NCBI RefSeq assembly: GCF_018739885.1
Contig: NZ_JADOES010000028.1
Coordinates: 1-64,000, forward strand
Reading direction: 5' to 3'
Source of the DNA: Leptothoe spongobia TAU-MAC 1115
GTDB taxonomy: Bacteria > Cyanobacteriota > Cyanobacteriia > Phormidesmidales > Phormidesmidaceae
DNA: 64,000 bases
Shown here: in pieces, positions 7,407-16,639 of the stretch
Layout: each line of letters begins with the position of its first letter
How positions within the stretch are numbered: the first letter of the stretch is position 1
Program-made: the position numbers and the translations under genes
Notes under the pieces: generated by a model
Told to the model about the DNA's origin: nothing
The model's database searches: none
What the model saw: the letters and a program-made list of their open reading frames with translations, nothing else

Positions 7407-7569
7407 GGAACGGTTGTCAGAGATATTGGGCAAAGTGGGTGCCAAAGAATTGGAGATACCATAATTTGGCAAAGGGTCCCTGGGGGCTATAAAGTCTAAG
7501 TCTTCTAGGCCAAAATCTGGATTTGGTTCTCAACGGTCTAAGATGAAAAAGCAAAAGAAGAAGCGTTAG
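7381..7569 (+). other. Coding-like stretch with one internal stop after the putA-linked gene
   Basis: In the plus-1 frame relative to the preceding gene, an ATG at 7381 gives MWFGLPIARERLSEILGKVG and then AKELEIP and TAA (7462-7464). The same frame then reads open to 7569 with a basic tail (KSGFGSQRSKMKKQKKKR). The helical then lysine-rich composition looks like a real C-terminus that lost its frame. It could equally be chance. The rest of the gap to trpD shows nothing. Confidence 0.3.
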
Positions 7570-7619
7570 TCGCATTCTGTAGTAGCGTTATTGACTAAAG
7601 TCGTAAATGCGCCACTGCA

Positions 7620-8672
7620 ATGACCACCAACTGGCCCAGTCTCCTACAGCAGCTCATTGATCAGCAATCCCTTTCCGTCGAACAAGCAGAATCGCTTATG
7701 CAGGGATGGCTGACCGAATCCATCGATCCCATTATGTCGGGGGCGATCCTGGCCGCACTGCAGGCAAAAGGTTTCTCCGCAGATGAGTTAGCCGGGATGG
7801 CTCGTGTGTTGCAAGGCCAGTCCCTTGGCGGTATGCAGGCGGATGACTCCTTGCCCACCCCTCGTATCGATACCTGTGGCACCGGCGGCGATGGGGCTTC
7901 TACATTTAATATTTCTACCGCCGTTACCTTTGTCGCAGCAGCAGCAGGTATCCCGGTTGTCAAGCATGGCAATCGCTCCGCATCCAGCAAAGTGGGCTCC
8001 GCCGATGTGTTGGAAGGGCTGGGCGTAGATCTGAATGCGTCGCCAGAAAAGGCCAAAGCTGCTGTCAACGAAGTCGGTGTGACGTTCCTATTTGCTCGTG
8101 GTTGGCATCCCGCGATGAAAGCCGTAGCGCCTATTCGTGGCACCTTGAAAATTCGGACTGTATTTAATTTATTGGGTCCTTTGGTAAACCCGTTACGACC
8201 TACGGGCCAGGTGATTGGTGTATTTGACCCTTCGGTTATCTCTACGATGGCGGAAGCACTTAACCAGCTGGGTATGGGCCAAGCGGTTGTGCTTCATGGT
8301 CGTGAAGGTTTGGATGAAGCGGGTTTGGGGGATAAAACCGACGTGGCAGTCTTGTCTAATGGCCAGGTTTCCACTCAGGTGCTCGATCCTCAAAGTTTAG
8401 GCCTAGCCAAGGCGGATGTATCCGCCCTGCGTGGTGGCGAACTGGAAGAAAATATGACCATTCTGCGGAATGTCCTCCAGGGTAAGGGGACTCAGGCCCA
8501 GCAAGATGCAGTTGCATTGAATGCGGCCCTGGCTTTGCAGGTGGGTGGTTCCGTCATTGGCGACACGGTGGCAGAAGCTTGGTCCTATGGGGTGATCCAG
8601 GCGCAAGAGATTATTGCCAGTGGTGCTGCTTGGGACAAGTTAGAGGAGCTAGTGGCTTTCCTAAAGAGTTAA
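7620..8672 (+). CDS. trpD: Anthranilate phosphoribosyltransferase
   Basis: A 350-residue TrpD that joins anthranilate to PRPP in tryptophan synthesis. The N-terminal helical domain begins WPSLLQQLIDQQSLS. The PRPP-binding motif DTCGTGGDGASTFNIST is near residue 83, KHGNRSASSKVGSADVLEGL near residue 115, and the anthranilate-site region LFARGWHPAMK near 157. Normal length. It stands alone, as trp genes often do in cyanobacteria. It is convergent with the MFS gene, with 23 nt between the stops. Confidence 0.95.
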   Translation: MTTNWPSLLQQLIDQQSLSVEQAESLMQGWLTESIDPIMSGAILAALQAKGFSADELAGMARVLQGQSLGGMQADDSLPTPRIDTCGTGGDGASTFNISTAVTFVAAAAGIPVVKHGNRSASSKVGSADVLEGLGVDLNASPEKAKAAVNEVGVTFLFARGWHPAMKAVAPIRGTLKIRTVFNLLGPLVNPLRPTGQVIGVFDPSVISTMAEALNQLGMGQAVVLHGREGLDEAGLGDKTDVAVLSNGQVSTQVLDPQSLGLAKADVSALRGGELEENMTILRNVLQGKGTQAQQDAVALNAALALQVGGSVIGDTVAEAWSYGVIQAQEIIASGAAWDKLEELVAFLKS

Positions 8673-8695
8673 CACAAGAAAATATAGGGGAGGTG

Positions 8696-10099
8696 TTATG
8701 CCTCTTGGGGGTTGGGTGGGCATTGCCCACCTGGTGCCATCAGGTCTTGCCTGTGGTCAGGAATGCCTTGAGCCAGCAAAGCGGCAATACCCATGGCGCA
8801 ACCGCCTAGAGCAACGATGCTGATGCGATCGCAACCCACACATTCCATCACCCAGCCTAAACCCAGCGAAGCGACAATTTCTGGCAGGACGATAAAACAG
8901 TTAAAGATACCCATATAAAGGCAGTTCTGATCTGCGGGAATTGACTTTGCTAACAATGCATAGGGCAATGAATGCATACTTGCGATCGCAATTCCCACAC
9001 CGACCATGGGTAATAATAATAAACCTGGTTGATGAATCCAGCTAATGGAGATCAGGCCAACAGCCCCACATAGCAAGCTCAAGCTATGGGTATGCCGTTC
9101 TCCTAAGCGAGCAACAACAGCATAAATGCCTAGGGCCGCTACACAACATACCAAATTGTCTACAGCCAGGCACAGCCCTGACCACTCAACGCTCTTGGCA
9201 TACAGTGGTGTCCCAGGAACTGCACCAAAAATATGATGGGCAATAGCTGGAGGTAGGTAGAGAAACATGCAAAATACTCCCAACCAGCTAAAGCTTTGTA
9301 CCCAGGCCAGCTGACGCATCGTGGGAGGCATGGTTGCGATCGCAGTCCAAATTTCCTGCACCATGCCGTCTTCAGAAACGGATGCAGGCGCAATTTCTGT
9401 AGACTCGGGTGTCGTGACCACCGTCCAAATCACAGTACCTAAAAAGACGGCTGCCCCCAGATAGAATGACAGCTTGATCGACGAGGGTATGCTACCCGTC
9501 GGTGCCAGGGTGACAAGATCTAATTCCCCCAGCGTGGGGGTGGCCCGATACAAATGTGCTATCAACCATGGCATGGCTGACGCTAGTACGGCTCCTAACC
9601 CACAGAGCAGACTCTGGACGATAAACCCCCGAGTTTGCTGTTGGGCAGGTACCAAGTCCGCTACAAAGGAGCGAAAGGGCGTCATACTCACATTGGCCGA
9701 AGCATCCAAGAGCCATAGCAGTCCTGCTGCTATCCATAGACTAGGAGCATTTGGGAGCAGCACCAGCGCGACTGAACTCAACAAGGCTCCTACTAAAAAG
9801 AAGGGGCGGCGGCGGCCTAGAGGGGTAGAGGTGCGATCGCTCCAATAGCCAACTACGGGCTGTATCAGGAGGCCACTCATGGGAGCCGCTAACCACAGTA
9901 ATGGCAGCTGATGTGGATTTGCGCCCAACGATTCAAAAATAGCGCTGCCATTAGCCATCTGTAAGCCCCAGCCAAACTGGATGCCCAGGAAGCCAAAACT
10001 CATATTCCATAAAGCCCACTTGCTAAATGGTGGCTGTGATGCGGATGTAAATGCTGGGGAATGGGATGTCTGAGAAACGGTTTGAGTGATTTCTACCAT
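8696..10099 (-). CDS. MFS transporter, SLC45/sucrose-carrier-like
   Basis: A 467-residue major facilitator with about 12 hydrophobic segments. Features of the SLC45/plant sucrose carrier subgroup are visible: WNMSFGFLGIQFGWGLQMAN near residue 32, GYWSDRTSTPLGRRRPFFL near residue 83 (the RxGRRRP loop between helices 2 and 3) and DASANVSMTPFRSFVADLVP near residue 131. Such carriers move sugars, often with protons, across the cytoplasmic membrane. The substrate cannot be read from sequence. It is monocistronic, with 260 nt of non-coding sequence upstream. Confidence 0.85.
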   Translation of the reverse strand: MVEITQTVSQTSHSPAFTSASQPPFSKWALWNMSFGFLGIQFGWGLQMANGSAIFESLGANPHQLPLLWLAAPMSGLLIQPVVGYWSDRTSTPLGRRRPFFLVGALLSSVALVLLPNAPSLWIAAGLLWLLDASANVSMTPFRSFVADLVPAQQQTRGFIVQSLLCGLGAVLASAMPWLIAHLYRATPTLGELDLVTLAPTGSIPSSIKLSFYLGAAVFLGTVIWTVVTTPESTEIAPASVSEDGMVQEIWTAIATMPPTMRQLAWVQSFSWLGVFCMFLYLPPAIAHHIFGAVPGTPLYAKSVEWSGLCLAVDNLVCCVAALGIYAVVARLGERHTHSLSLLCGAVGLISISWIHQPGLLLLPMVGVGIAIASMHSLPYALLAKSIPADQNCLYMGIFNCFIVLPEIVASLGLGWVMECVGCDRISIVALGGCAMGIAALLAQGIPDHRQDLMAPGGQCPPNPQEA

Positions 10100-10435
10100 G
10101 GCATTGCCATGGGCGTCGTTACAGGGTGATTCAAGAACTTAAGAATATGCACAGAACTCTACAGCCAGTCAGCAGGCCATAGCTAAAGGGAGGGTTATGT
10201 TGTCGTTGCTGATTTAAGAAACAATTTTAGTTTTGTCTGTATCAGCTGCTGTTGGCCTCACAGAACAACCCATGCCGCAGATCGGCAACACTTTACTAAT
10301 CTAAACCTTATAGATTATTTTGTTGCAGCTATATATCTCTATGTAACGACCTTTGAACCAGCTGTGTTGTCCTCAGAAAGCCTTCCTACAATAGATACAC
10401 GCAGATACACAAGCATTCCTAACACGATCGCGCTT

Positions 10436-10930
10436 ATGGCCAGCAAAACAGTCTTGATGACAACGGCGACTAAAACCGTTGGTGAGATGATGACATCACC
10501 AACCTTGACGGCCACGGCGGATATGCCCCTCAAGGATGCAGTTCAGTTGCTAGCCACCCATCGCATCAGTGGGTTGCCAGTGGTTGACGATCAAGGAGAG
10601 GCTATTGGTGAAATCTCTGAAACTGATCTGATGTGGCAGGTGAGTGGAGCCTCGTTGCCAGCCTATGTCATGCTGCTCGATAGTGTTGTGTACTTGACCA
10701 ATCCAGCTCGCTACAGCCAGGAACTACACAAGGCCCTGGGGCAGACTGTTGCTGATGTGATGTCCCGCAAGGTTACCCTGGTGCATGCCGATGATGATTT
10801 ACAGCGCGCTGCTCAGCTTATGCATGACAAGCAAATTCGTCGATTGCTGGTGGTTGATGATGACAGACACGTGATTGGAATTTTGACCCGTGGTGACATT
10901 GTGCGTGAGCTTGCGCAGCAGTACACCTAA
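10436..10930 (+). CDS. CBS-domain pair protein
   Basis: A 164-residue protein made of two CBS motifs: VGEMMTSPTLTATADMPLKD with GLPVVDDQGEAIGEISETDL in the first half, and VADVMSRKVTLVHADDDLQR with RLLVVDDDRHVIGILTRGDI in the second. CBS pairs bind adenosyl nucleotides and act as energy or redox sensors, often on partner proteins. Upstream GTG (10364) would add 24 residues of low-conservation look. I prefer ATG 10436 or ATG 10457 because the conserved block begins just after. The HEAT-repeat gene follows by 53 nt in the same direction, probably one transcript. Confidence 0.85.
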   Translation: MASKTVLMTTATKTVGEMMTSPTLTATADMPLKDAVQLLATHRISGLPVVDDQGEAIGEISETDLMWQVSGASLPAYVMLLDSVVYLTNPARYSQELHKALGQTVADVMSRKVTLVHADDDLQRAAQLMHDKQIRRLLVVDDDRHVIGILTRGDIVRELAQQYT

Positions 10931-10983
10931 CATGCATGATCTAATGCTCATGCATGTATTTAACGCTGTCACCCACTTAGGCT

Positions 10984-11652
10984 ATGGCCGTTTCTATAGA
11001 TCAAATCAAACAACAGCTAGCATCGGAGGACCTAGGGCAGCGATTGCGAGCTGTCAATTTGCTGCGTGAACTGGAACCAGCCGTGGCTTTTGAGTTAATA
11101 CAAACTGTTATCAATGACAGCAGTTCCCGAGTTCGCTATGCAGCCATCAGTCAGTTTTCTAATCTAGGTACCCAGAATAAAGAAACCGCATTGACTATTT
11201 TGCGAGCTGCGCTTTACCACGATCCAGAAGCTGATGTGCAGGCGGCAGCAGCTGACTCTATCGGTGCCCTGCAGCTGATAGAGGCCTATGATGACTTGGT
11301 CGTTGCTTATAACAACACATCAGAATGGATTGTGCAAATGAGTATTATTGCTTGTTTGGGCGAACTGGGTTTTAGTCGTGGGTTTGAACTGCTAGAGCAG
11401 GCCTTGCAATCTGAGAGCGCTTTGGTTTCTTTGACTGCCATTGGTGCTTTGGGAGAGCTCAAAGATCCGCGAGGGGTACCGTTACTTTTACCCTTTGTAG
11501 AGAGCGATGACTGGCAAGTACGCCACCGTTTGGCCCAAGCCTTGAGCAATTATTTGCAAACTCCTCAAGCCGATGATGTCAGGTCTACATTAGCTACATT
11601 GGCACAAGATGAGTCAGAGATAGTTGCTCAGGCAGCCAGTCAGCATCTGTAA
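10984..11652 (+). CDS. nblB: NblB-like HEAT-repeat protein
   Basis: A 222-residue all-helical protein built of about five HEAT repeats (for example VRYAAISQFSNLGTQNKETA, VQAAAADSIGALQLIEAY, VSLTAIGALGELKDPRGVPL). Length and repeat pattern fit NblB, which resembles phycobilin lyases (CpcE type) and is needed for phycobilisome breakdown under nutrient stress in Synechococcus. Other CpcE-like lyases share the fold, so a bilin lyase or a general HEAT scaffold remains possible. No phycobiliprotein genes are near. It follows the CBS-domain gene. Confidence 0.65.
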   Translation: MAVSIDQIKQQLASEDLGQRLRAVNLLRELEPAVAFELIQTVINDSSSRVRYAAISQFSNLGTQNKETALTILRAALYHDPEADVQAAAADSIGALQLIEAYDDLVVAYNNTSEWIVQMSIIACLGELGFSRGFELLEQALQSESALVSLTAIGALGELKDPRGVPLLLPFVESDDWQVRHRLAQALSNYLQTPQADDVRSTLATLAQDESEIVAQAASQHL

Positions 11653-12492
11653 GGAACCCTGAGAAACTATATGCCTTGTCGGGGAATACTTGAAGGTTGA
11701 GTCTAAAAATAAGCGAGCAATATTTGAGTGAGCCTGTAGAGACTTAATTTTTAAAGCATGCCCAATATAACGAACAGACTCTCTAGTTGAAATTACTGAA
11801 TATTGCATTACTTGCTCAGAGTAATGTCGTGGTAGTCCGTCATTGAGATGGTATTTGCTGGTGATCAGAGATTAAATAATGATTTCCATTTATAGCGAAC
11901 ATCTTGATGTATCAGTCTGTTTGTATGTCACATTTATGTTGAAATTTAATGTTTCTGAGGGATACACATTTGCCTCACTAATAGGATCAACCCTATAGAG
12001 TGAAAGATACTTTCAATCAATCCTATGCCTTTAAAGATAATTGAATAGTAAGAATGATCAAAGTTCTTGATCACATCTATAGTCTTTGTTCATACATCAA
12101 ATATTTGATTAAGTGTCGTCTTTAAGGACGTCCGTGGTCGTCAAAGTGATTCTCCATATAGGGTGTATCTTTTAAGTTAGCTAAGTTCTAGAGGATGAAT
12201 TTAAAGCAATAGCAAGATAAAAGATGTCTTCTTCTAGTCTAGAAGAAATATAAAATTAGCAATTTACTCAGTTGTTTTTCCTGTTTTTTGGTTCGACTTA
12301 TTGCATATCTGATATATTAGGAAGAGCAAGAATGGTTATTAATTCCCTTTAGTACGTATTACATACACCCGTTAAAAAGACACGGTTTTTAATCTCGTAT
12401 AAATTAGTTCAACTTGATTTAAAGGCTACGATTTGTGTTGACTTATGGGCTGCCATTTATGAGGTATTGGCCCGGTGTTGGGGATTGATTTT
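11653..12492. other. AT-rich intergenic region of about 840 bp
   Basis: No convincing coding sequence on either strand. It contains a perfect 9-bp inverted repeat TTCTTCTAG/CTAGAAGAA with one central base (12229-12247), possibly an operator. It likely carries the promoter of the following RsbW-like gene. No tRNA or known riboswitch pattern was recognised. Confidence 0.6.
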
Positions 12493-12984
12493 ATGGGAAG
12501 TGTGATGACATCATCCACTGGAGTAAAGTGGGACAAATTAAGTTTTGCCTCGACTCTATATCTGTATCCAATTATTGATACCTTGCTGGAGCATGCTCCA
12601 GTTGCAATACGTGACGAATTGCAACTGGGTTTGCAAGAGGCGTTAGTGAATGCAGCCAAGCATGGAAATAGCTTAGACCCAAGCAAGCATGTGTCTGTCC
12701 AGTATGCCAAGGTTCACGATGCCTACTGGTGGATAATTACTGATCAGGGTAGTGGTTTTGAGATTCCTCGTGAATGTCGTGTTTGCCCGGATGATGGGAT
12801 TGACATTGATGTTATGGGTGACTGCGGTCGTGGTCTATTTATATTGCATCAGATCTTTGACCAGGTGCACTGGTCCTCTAAGGGTAATGAAGTGCTGTTG
12901 TGCAAGCGCTTTAGCCGTTGGTCAAACTGGCTGACTTGGTGTCAGGGAATATGGTTCTCTAAAGATACAATGGCAATCAGCTGA
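12493..12984 (+). CDS. RsbW-like ATP-binding anti-sigma / serine kinase protein
   Basis: A 163-residue protein with the HATPase_c_2 (GHKL) fold of RsbW/SpoIIAB-type serine kinases. The N-box is DELQLGLQEALVNAAKHGNS near residue 43, the G1 box is ITDQGSGFEIP near residue 80, and the G2 box is DCGRGLFILHQIFD near residue 112. Such proteins bind sigma factors or phosphorylate STAS-domain antagonists in partner-switching stress control. The ATG at 12493 is preceded by GGGGA at a good distance; an earlier GTG (12475) is possible. No partner STAS or PP2C gene is adjacent. Confidence 0.8.
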   Translation: MGSVMTSSTGVKWDKLSFASTLYLYPIIDTLLEHAPVAIRDELQLGLQEALVNAAKHGNSLDPSKHVSVQYAKVHDAYWWIITDQGSGFEIPRECRVCPDDGIDIDVMGDCGRGLFILHQIFDQVHWSSKGNEVLLCKRFSRWSNWLTWCQGIWFSKDTMAIS

Positions 12985-13076
12985 AGGGTACTGAAGCTTT
13001 TATAATTAACTTGCTCACTACTTTGCTTAGGGATGATCCGTTGGGTTTGATCCTGAGCCTGTTACTAGAGTAGGAC

Positions 13077-15101
13077 ATGGTGTCTATGGCCTACGAACCG
13101 CTACATCACAAGTATCGTCCTCAAACATTTGCTCAGTTGGTTGGCCAGGGTGCGATCGCAACCACCCTCTCCAATGCTCTTCAGCAAAACCGGATTGCCC
13201 CAGCCTATCTATTCTGTGGTCCCAGGGGCACAGGTAAAACCTCCAGTGCTAGGATTTTAGCCAAGTCTCTTAACTGTTTGAACAGTGCTGTGCCCACTCC
13301 AGATCCCTGTGGTGAATGCCAGGTCTGTCGAGAAATTACCGTTGGTGCTTCCCTTGATATTGTTGAGATTGATGCCGCCAGCAATACCGGTGTGGACAAC
13401 ATTCGTGAACTGATTGAACGAGCTCAGTTTGCGCCGGTCCAGTGTCGTCATAAGCTCTATGTGCTTGACGAAGTGCACATGCTGAGTACAGCGGCATTTA
13501 ATGCCCTGCTCAAGACCCTGGAAGAGCCACCTCCCCATGTGGTTTTTGTTTTAGCCACCACCGATCCCCAACGGGTGCTCCCGACGATTATTTCCCGCTG
13601 TCAGCGGTTTGATTTTCGGCGCATTCCCCTGGACGCGATGGTGCAGCATTTAGACTACATTGCCCAACAAGAGACGATTGCGATTGCACCGGATGCCTTA
13701 CAGCTGGTGGCTCAGCTTTCCCAAGGAGGACTGCGTGATGCGGAGAGTTTGCTTGATCAGTTAGGACTGCTGGATGGAGAGATTACGATTGACTCCGTTT
13801 GGGACTTAGTGGGGGCGGTGTCCGAGCGAGACTTGCTTGCACTGGTACAGGCGGTTGGTGCCGATGACGCTACCCAGGTGCTGATTTTAGCTCGTCAACT
13901 CATGGATCGAGGGCGAGAACCGTTGATGGTTTTGCAGAGCCTGGTGGCATTTTATCGTGATTTACTGATTGCGAAGACTGCGGGGGAGCGGCGGGATCTA
14001 GTCGCCATTACTCCACCTATTTGGGCAGAGATGGTGCCCTTTGCCCATGCACTGCCATTGTCATGGTTGTTAGCCAGTCAGCAGCATTTACGTACTGCTG
14101 AGGTCCAGGTCAAAAATACAACGCAGCCCAGACTGTGGCTGGAAATTACTCTCATGGGACTGTTGCCGTCCGCCCAAGGGCAGTCTGCTCCTCCTGAGAG
14201 GCCTAGCATGCCTGTTGCTGTGCCATCAGTTCGGCAGCAGTCGCAGCCTTCTACTACTCCAGCTCCCAGACTGCCAGTTCAGTCTGGGGCTCAGCCAGCA
14301 GCAGTTGAACCTTCTGCAAATCAGGCACCCGCAGATAATAAGCCACTAGTAGACCAACCCGCCGAAATCAGTGCCACAGGAGTAGCAGTACCTCCGCCCA
14401 GTGGCTCGTCATCGGTTGCAGATGCACCGGCTATGGGTAGCCTCAGCGATATTTGGGCCAAAATAGTTGCTCAGCTGACGCCAATGGGAACCCAGGTGCT
14501 GATGCGTCAGCATGGACATTTACTTGCCTGTGATGGTGTTGAAGCTCGTGTTGGTATTACCAATGACAAGCTGATGCGCATGGCCCAGGACCGCTTAAGT
14601 AATGTAGAAACTGCCTTTGAGAAAGTCTTTGGTCATCATATTCGAGTCACTATGGTAGTGACTACTGTTAAGACAACCGATCAGGTGGCGGCTTCATCCC
14701 CATTGCAAATACCGTCGCGTCCAGTTGCTGAGATGCCATCTGCTCCACTCAAGCCGTCTCACCCGCAGGCTTTGAGTCCACAGTCAGTTAAACCTTCACC
14801 TGCTTCAGCGCCCTCGCCCTCAGCGCCCTCACCCTCAGTGCCCTCGCCTTCAGCGCCCTCGTCCTCAGCGCCATCCCCTTCCAAATCACCCTCTGCTGCG
14901 CCATCCCCTTCGATAAATGTGCCTGAACCAGCAGCAACGAGTTGGCAAACAGAAAGCGATTTAGAGCGCAGTGTTAAAAGCTTTGCCCAGTTCTTTAGCG
15001 GACAGATCGTTAACTTAGATGATGAATCTACCAACGCCGTAACGTCTGATGCTGACTCTTCTCAACTGTCTACAGAACCTGGACCTGACGTTCCTTTTTG
15101 A
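13077..15101 (+). CDS. dnaX: DNA polymerase III subunit gamma/tau
   Basis: A 674-residue clamp-loader ATPase. Residues about 1-230 form the AAA+ module: Walker A GPRGTGKTSSAR near residue 48, a four-cysteine zinc knuckle (C67 region, DPCGECQVC), Walker B LDEVHMLS near 130, sensor 1 LATTDPQR. Domain III follows to about residue 365. The C-terminal part has a proline-rich linker, a folded segment near 455-525, a serine/proline repeat (SAPSPS units, about 575-615) and an acidic tail. No intein interrupts the AAA+ core, unlike Synechocystis dnaX. An internal ATG three codons in (13086) is an equally good start. Confidence 0.95.
   Translation: MVSMAYEPLHHKYRPQTFAQLVGQGAIATTLSNALQQNRIAPAYLFCGPRGTGKTSSARILAKSLNCLNSAVPTPDPCGECQVCREITVGASLDIVEIDAASNTGVDNIRELIERAQFAPVQCRHKLYVLDEVHMLSTAAFNALLKTLEEPPPHVVFVLATTDPQRVLPTIISRCQRFDFRRIPLDAMVQHLDYIAQQETIAIAPDALQLVAQLSQGGLRDAESLLDQLGLLDGEITIDSVWDLVGAVSERDLLALVQAVGADDATQVLILARQLMDRGREPLMVLQSLVAFYRDLLIAKTAGERRDLVAITPPIWAEMVPFAHALPLSWLLASQQHLRTAEVQVKNTTQPRLWLEITLMGLLPSAQGQSAPPERPSMPVAVPSVRQQSQPSTTPAPRLPVQSGAQPAAVEPSANQAPADNKPLVDQPAEISATGVAVPPPSGSSSVADAPAMGSLSDIWAKIVAQLTPMGTQVLMRQHGHLLACDGVEARVGITNDKLMRMAQDRLSNVETAFEKVFGHHIRVTMVVTTVKTTDQVAASSPLQIPSRPVAEMPSAPLKPSHPQALSPQSVKPSPASAPSPSAPSPSVPSPSAPSSSAPSPSKSPSAAPSPSINVPEPAATSWQTESDLERSVKSFAQFFSGQIVNLDDESTNAVTSDADSSQLSTEPGPDVPF
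14805..14890 (+). repeat. Low-complexity Ser/Pro repeat in dnaX
   Basis: Imperfect repeats of the 12-nt unit CCCTCAGCGCCC and relatives encode SAPSPS-type residues. This tract probably varies in copy number by slippage. All variants are multiples of three here and keep dnaX open. Confidence 0.7.
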
Positions 15102-15136
15102 TTAAGTTTGAAGGGCTCTTTTGGTGGATGTAATGG

Positions 15137-15991
15137 TCAATAGTGAAAGGGAATTGAACATAGGGGAAATAATCCTAAGACCAGACTAGCAAGGCATCCA
15201 TAGGTCATTAACGACCACTGGGGCTGAAATCCGTAGTCCTGTTGGTCGGATAATAAAGCATCAATTCGACGACTTAAGCGGCTACTAGGGGCGATACAGC
15301 TAAAGTTAGCGACTGCGATCGGTGCAAGGGGGGCAGCAATCACTTGCACAAGGGATTCTGCAAGGGTGATTCGATCAACTGAATGGGTGGCCCAGTTATC
15401 GGCTCGAATTTCCCTAAGTAGCAATAGTTCTTGCCAGAGATCATCGGTGTAGGGCAGCCATCGACTCAGACGTTGCAGCCAGCCTAGCCAAAAGAACCAG
15501 AAGGTATCGCGATAGTAAGCATGGGCGTTTTCATGGGCAATGACAGCTGCTAAGTGTTCGCTGTCCAATGTGTTGATTAGACCTTGGCTGATGACTAATT
15601 CCGATGACCAAAGACCAATTTGAGCACTGAATACAGTACCTTGATCTATCACTCGGCTGGACGTATTTTGTACCAGTTTTTGAGGATACTGTTGAACATG
15701 GGTGATACTTGCCTGGGCCTGCCAGCCAAGGTAGACGAGTAGCCCTAGACTAGCTGTGATAAATGACCAAGCTGCCCCATAGCTAATCCATCCCTCTATG
15801 GGACTGACCATATGGCCATGGGGACCCATAACAATAATGGCAACTGCTGTTGTCAATAATAGTAATGGTGAGACGATCAGCAGGGACAAGACAGCTAACC
15901 AGTGGGCGTTTTGTAGGCAGCGGTGAGCAAACACTACGCGAAGTAGGAGAGCAGTTGAGATCGCACCTACCATTAAACTCGCATGCATCAT
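15137..15991 (-). CDS. BlaR1-like M56 family metallopeptidase
   Basis: A 284-residue membrane protease with hydrophobic segments near residues 5-20, 36-60, 68-92 and 255-278, and the zinc-protease motif HENAH (HExxH) near residue 151, followed by a REIRADNWAT region that supplies further ligands. M56 proteases cleave BlaI/MecI-type repressors when triggered. This one lacks a penicillin-binding sensor domain, so its signal is not obviously a beta-lactam. Its start overlaps the stop of the BlaI-like gene (ATGA, 4 nt), so they are translationally coupled. Confidence 0.85.
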   Translation of the reverse strand: MMHASLMVGAISTALLLRVVFAHRCLQNAHWLAVLSLLIVSPLLLLTTAVAIIVMGPHGHMVSPIEGWISYGAAWSFITASLGLLVYLGWQAQASITHVQQYPQKLVQNTSSRVIDQGTVFSAQIGLWSSELVISQGLINTLDSEHLAAVIAHENAHAYYRDTFWFFWLGWLQRLSRWLPYTDDLWQELLLLREIRADNWATHSVDRITLAESLVQVIAAPLAPIAVANFSCIAPSSRLSRRIDALLSDQQDYGFQPQWSLMTYGCLASLVLGLFPLCSIPFHY

Positions 15992-16428
15992 GTCTGCTGC
16001 TGCCCTCGTTGATGGTTGGCCTCGGCTTGCCGGGCTGCCTGAATGCGTTGAGTAATCGCCTCTAGCTGATCTAAGCTTGCTTGGTCAAGGGTGTCTGCAA
16101 AAGCGGCCACAATATCTGGATTGCTGGCCGCCAAGAACTGTTGTAGGTGCTCATGAGACTTGAGGATTTTGGCACTATCTGAGGAGAGTAATGGCTCCCA
16201 GTGGTAAGCGCGTCCGATCCGTCGTTTAGCAATCCAGCCTTTTGACTCTAAACGTCTCAGTACAGTGGCGACTGATGAATAGGTCAAATCACGGTCAATA
16301 TCTTCCAAAATTTGATTGTGAATGACCGTTGCTGATGTGGTGCCTACTTCCCACAATATGTTCAAAATTTCAGCTTCTAAGGGGCCTAAAGATAAGCGTT
16401 TAGGGCGATGTGTTGGAAATGGTGACAT
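15988..16428 (-). CDS. BlaI/MecI/CopY family repressor
   Basis: A 146-residue winged-helix repressor. LSLGPLEAEILNILWEVGTT opens the domain near residue 12, the recognition helix region ATVLRRLESKGWIAKRRIGR lies near residue 54, and the C-terminal helices (residues 85-140) form the dimer. Family members repress their own operon until cleaved by the partner M56 protease. It leads a two-gene operon with that protease. Two direct-repeat sites with a TACAAATTGTGA core lie 75-130 nt upstream. Target genes beyond its own operon are unknown. Confidence 0.88.
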   Translation of the reverse strand: MSPFPTHRPKRLSLGPLEAEILNILWEVGTTSATVIHNQILEDIDRDLTYSSVATVLRRLESKGWIAKRRIGRAYHWEPLLSSDSAKILKSHEHLQQFLAASNPDIVAAFADTLDQASLDQLEAITQRIQAARQAEANHQRGQQQT

Positions 16429-16503
16429 CAGCTAGTCTCGGCTGCTTTCTAGACTAGTGTACCGCGTTGGATCATGCCATTGGTCGTTAGCCGCGCCCTA
16501 TGT

Positions 16504-16557
16504 CATGACTCTACAAATTGTGATATGTCCTCTAGAGCATGACTCTATAAACTGTGA
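16504..16557. promoter_or_regulatory. Tandem candidate BlaI operators
   Basis: CATGACTCTACAAATTGTGA (16504-16523) and CATGACTCTATAAACTGTGA (16538-16557) are identical at 18 of 20 positions with starts 34 nt apart. The inner TACAAATTGT is close to the BlaI/MecI half-site pair TACA/TGTA. They lie upstream of the repressor gene. Operator function is inference. Confidence 0.55.
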
Positions 16558-16639
16558 CAGCATGTCACTTGAGTTCTTTAAGAACACCGAACACAATGGG
16601 GCTTAATAAACACGCACATGTGCAGATCAAGGTTGAATT

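Noticed and set aside
14759..15034. Minus-strand frame opposite the dnaX tail
   Set aside because: Glu/Gly repeats mirror the Ser/Pro repeats of dnaX; no independent support.
13077..15101. Possible intein in dnaX
   Set aside because: The AAA+ core reads through the usual insertion region without interruption.
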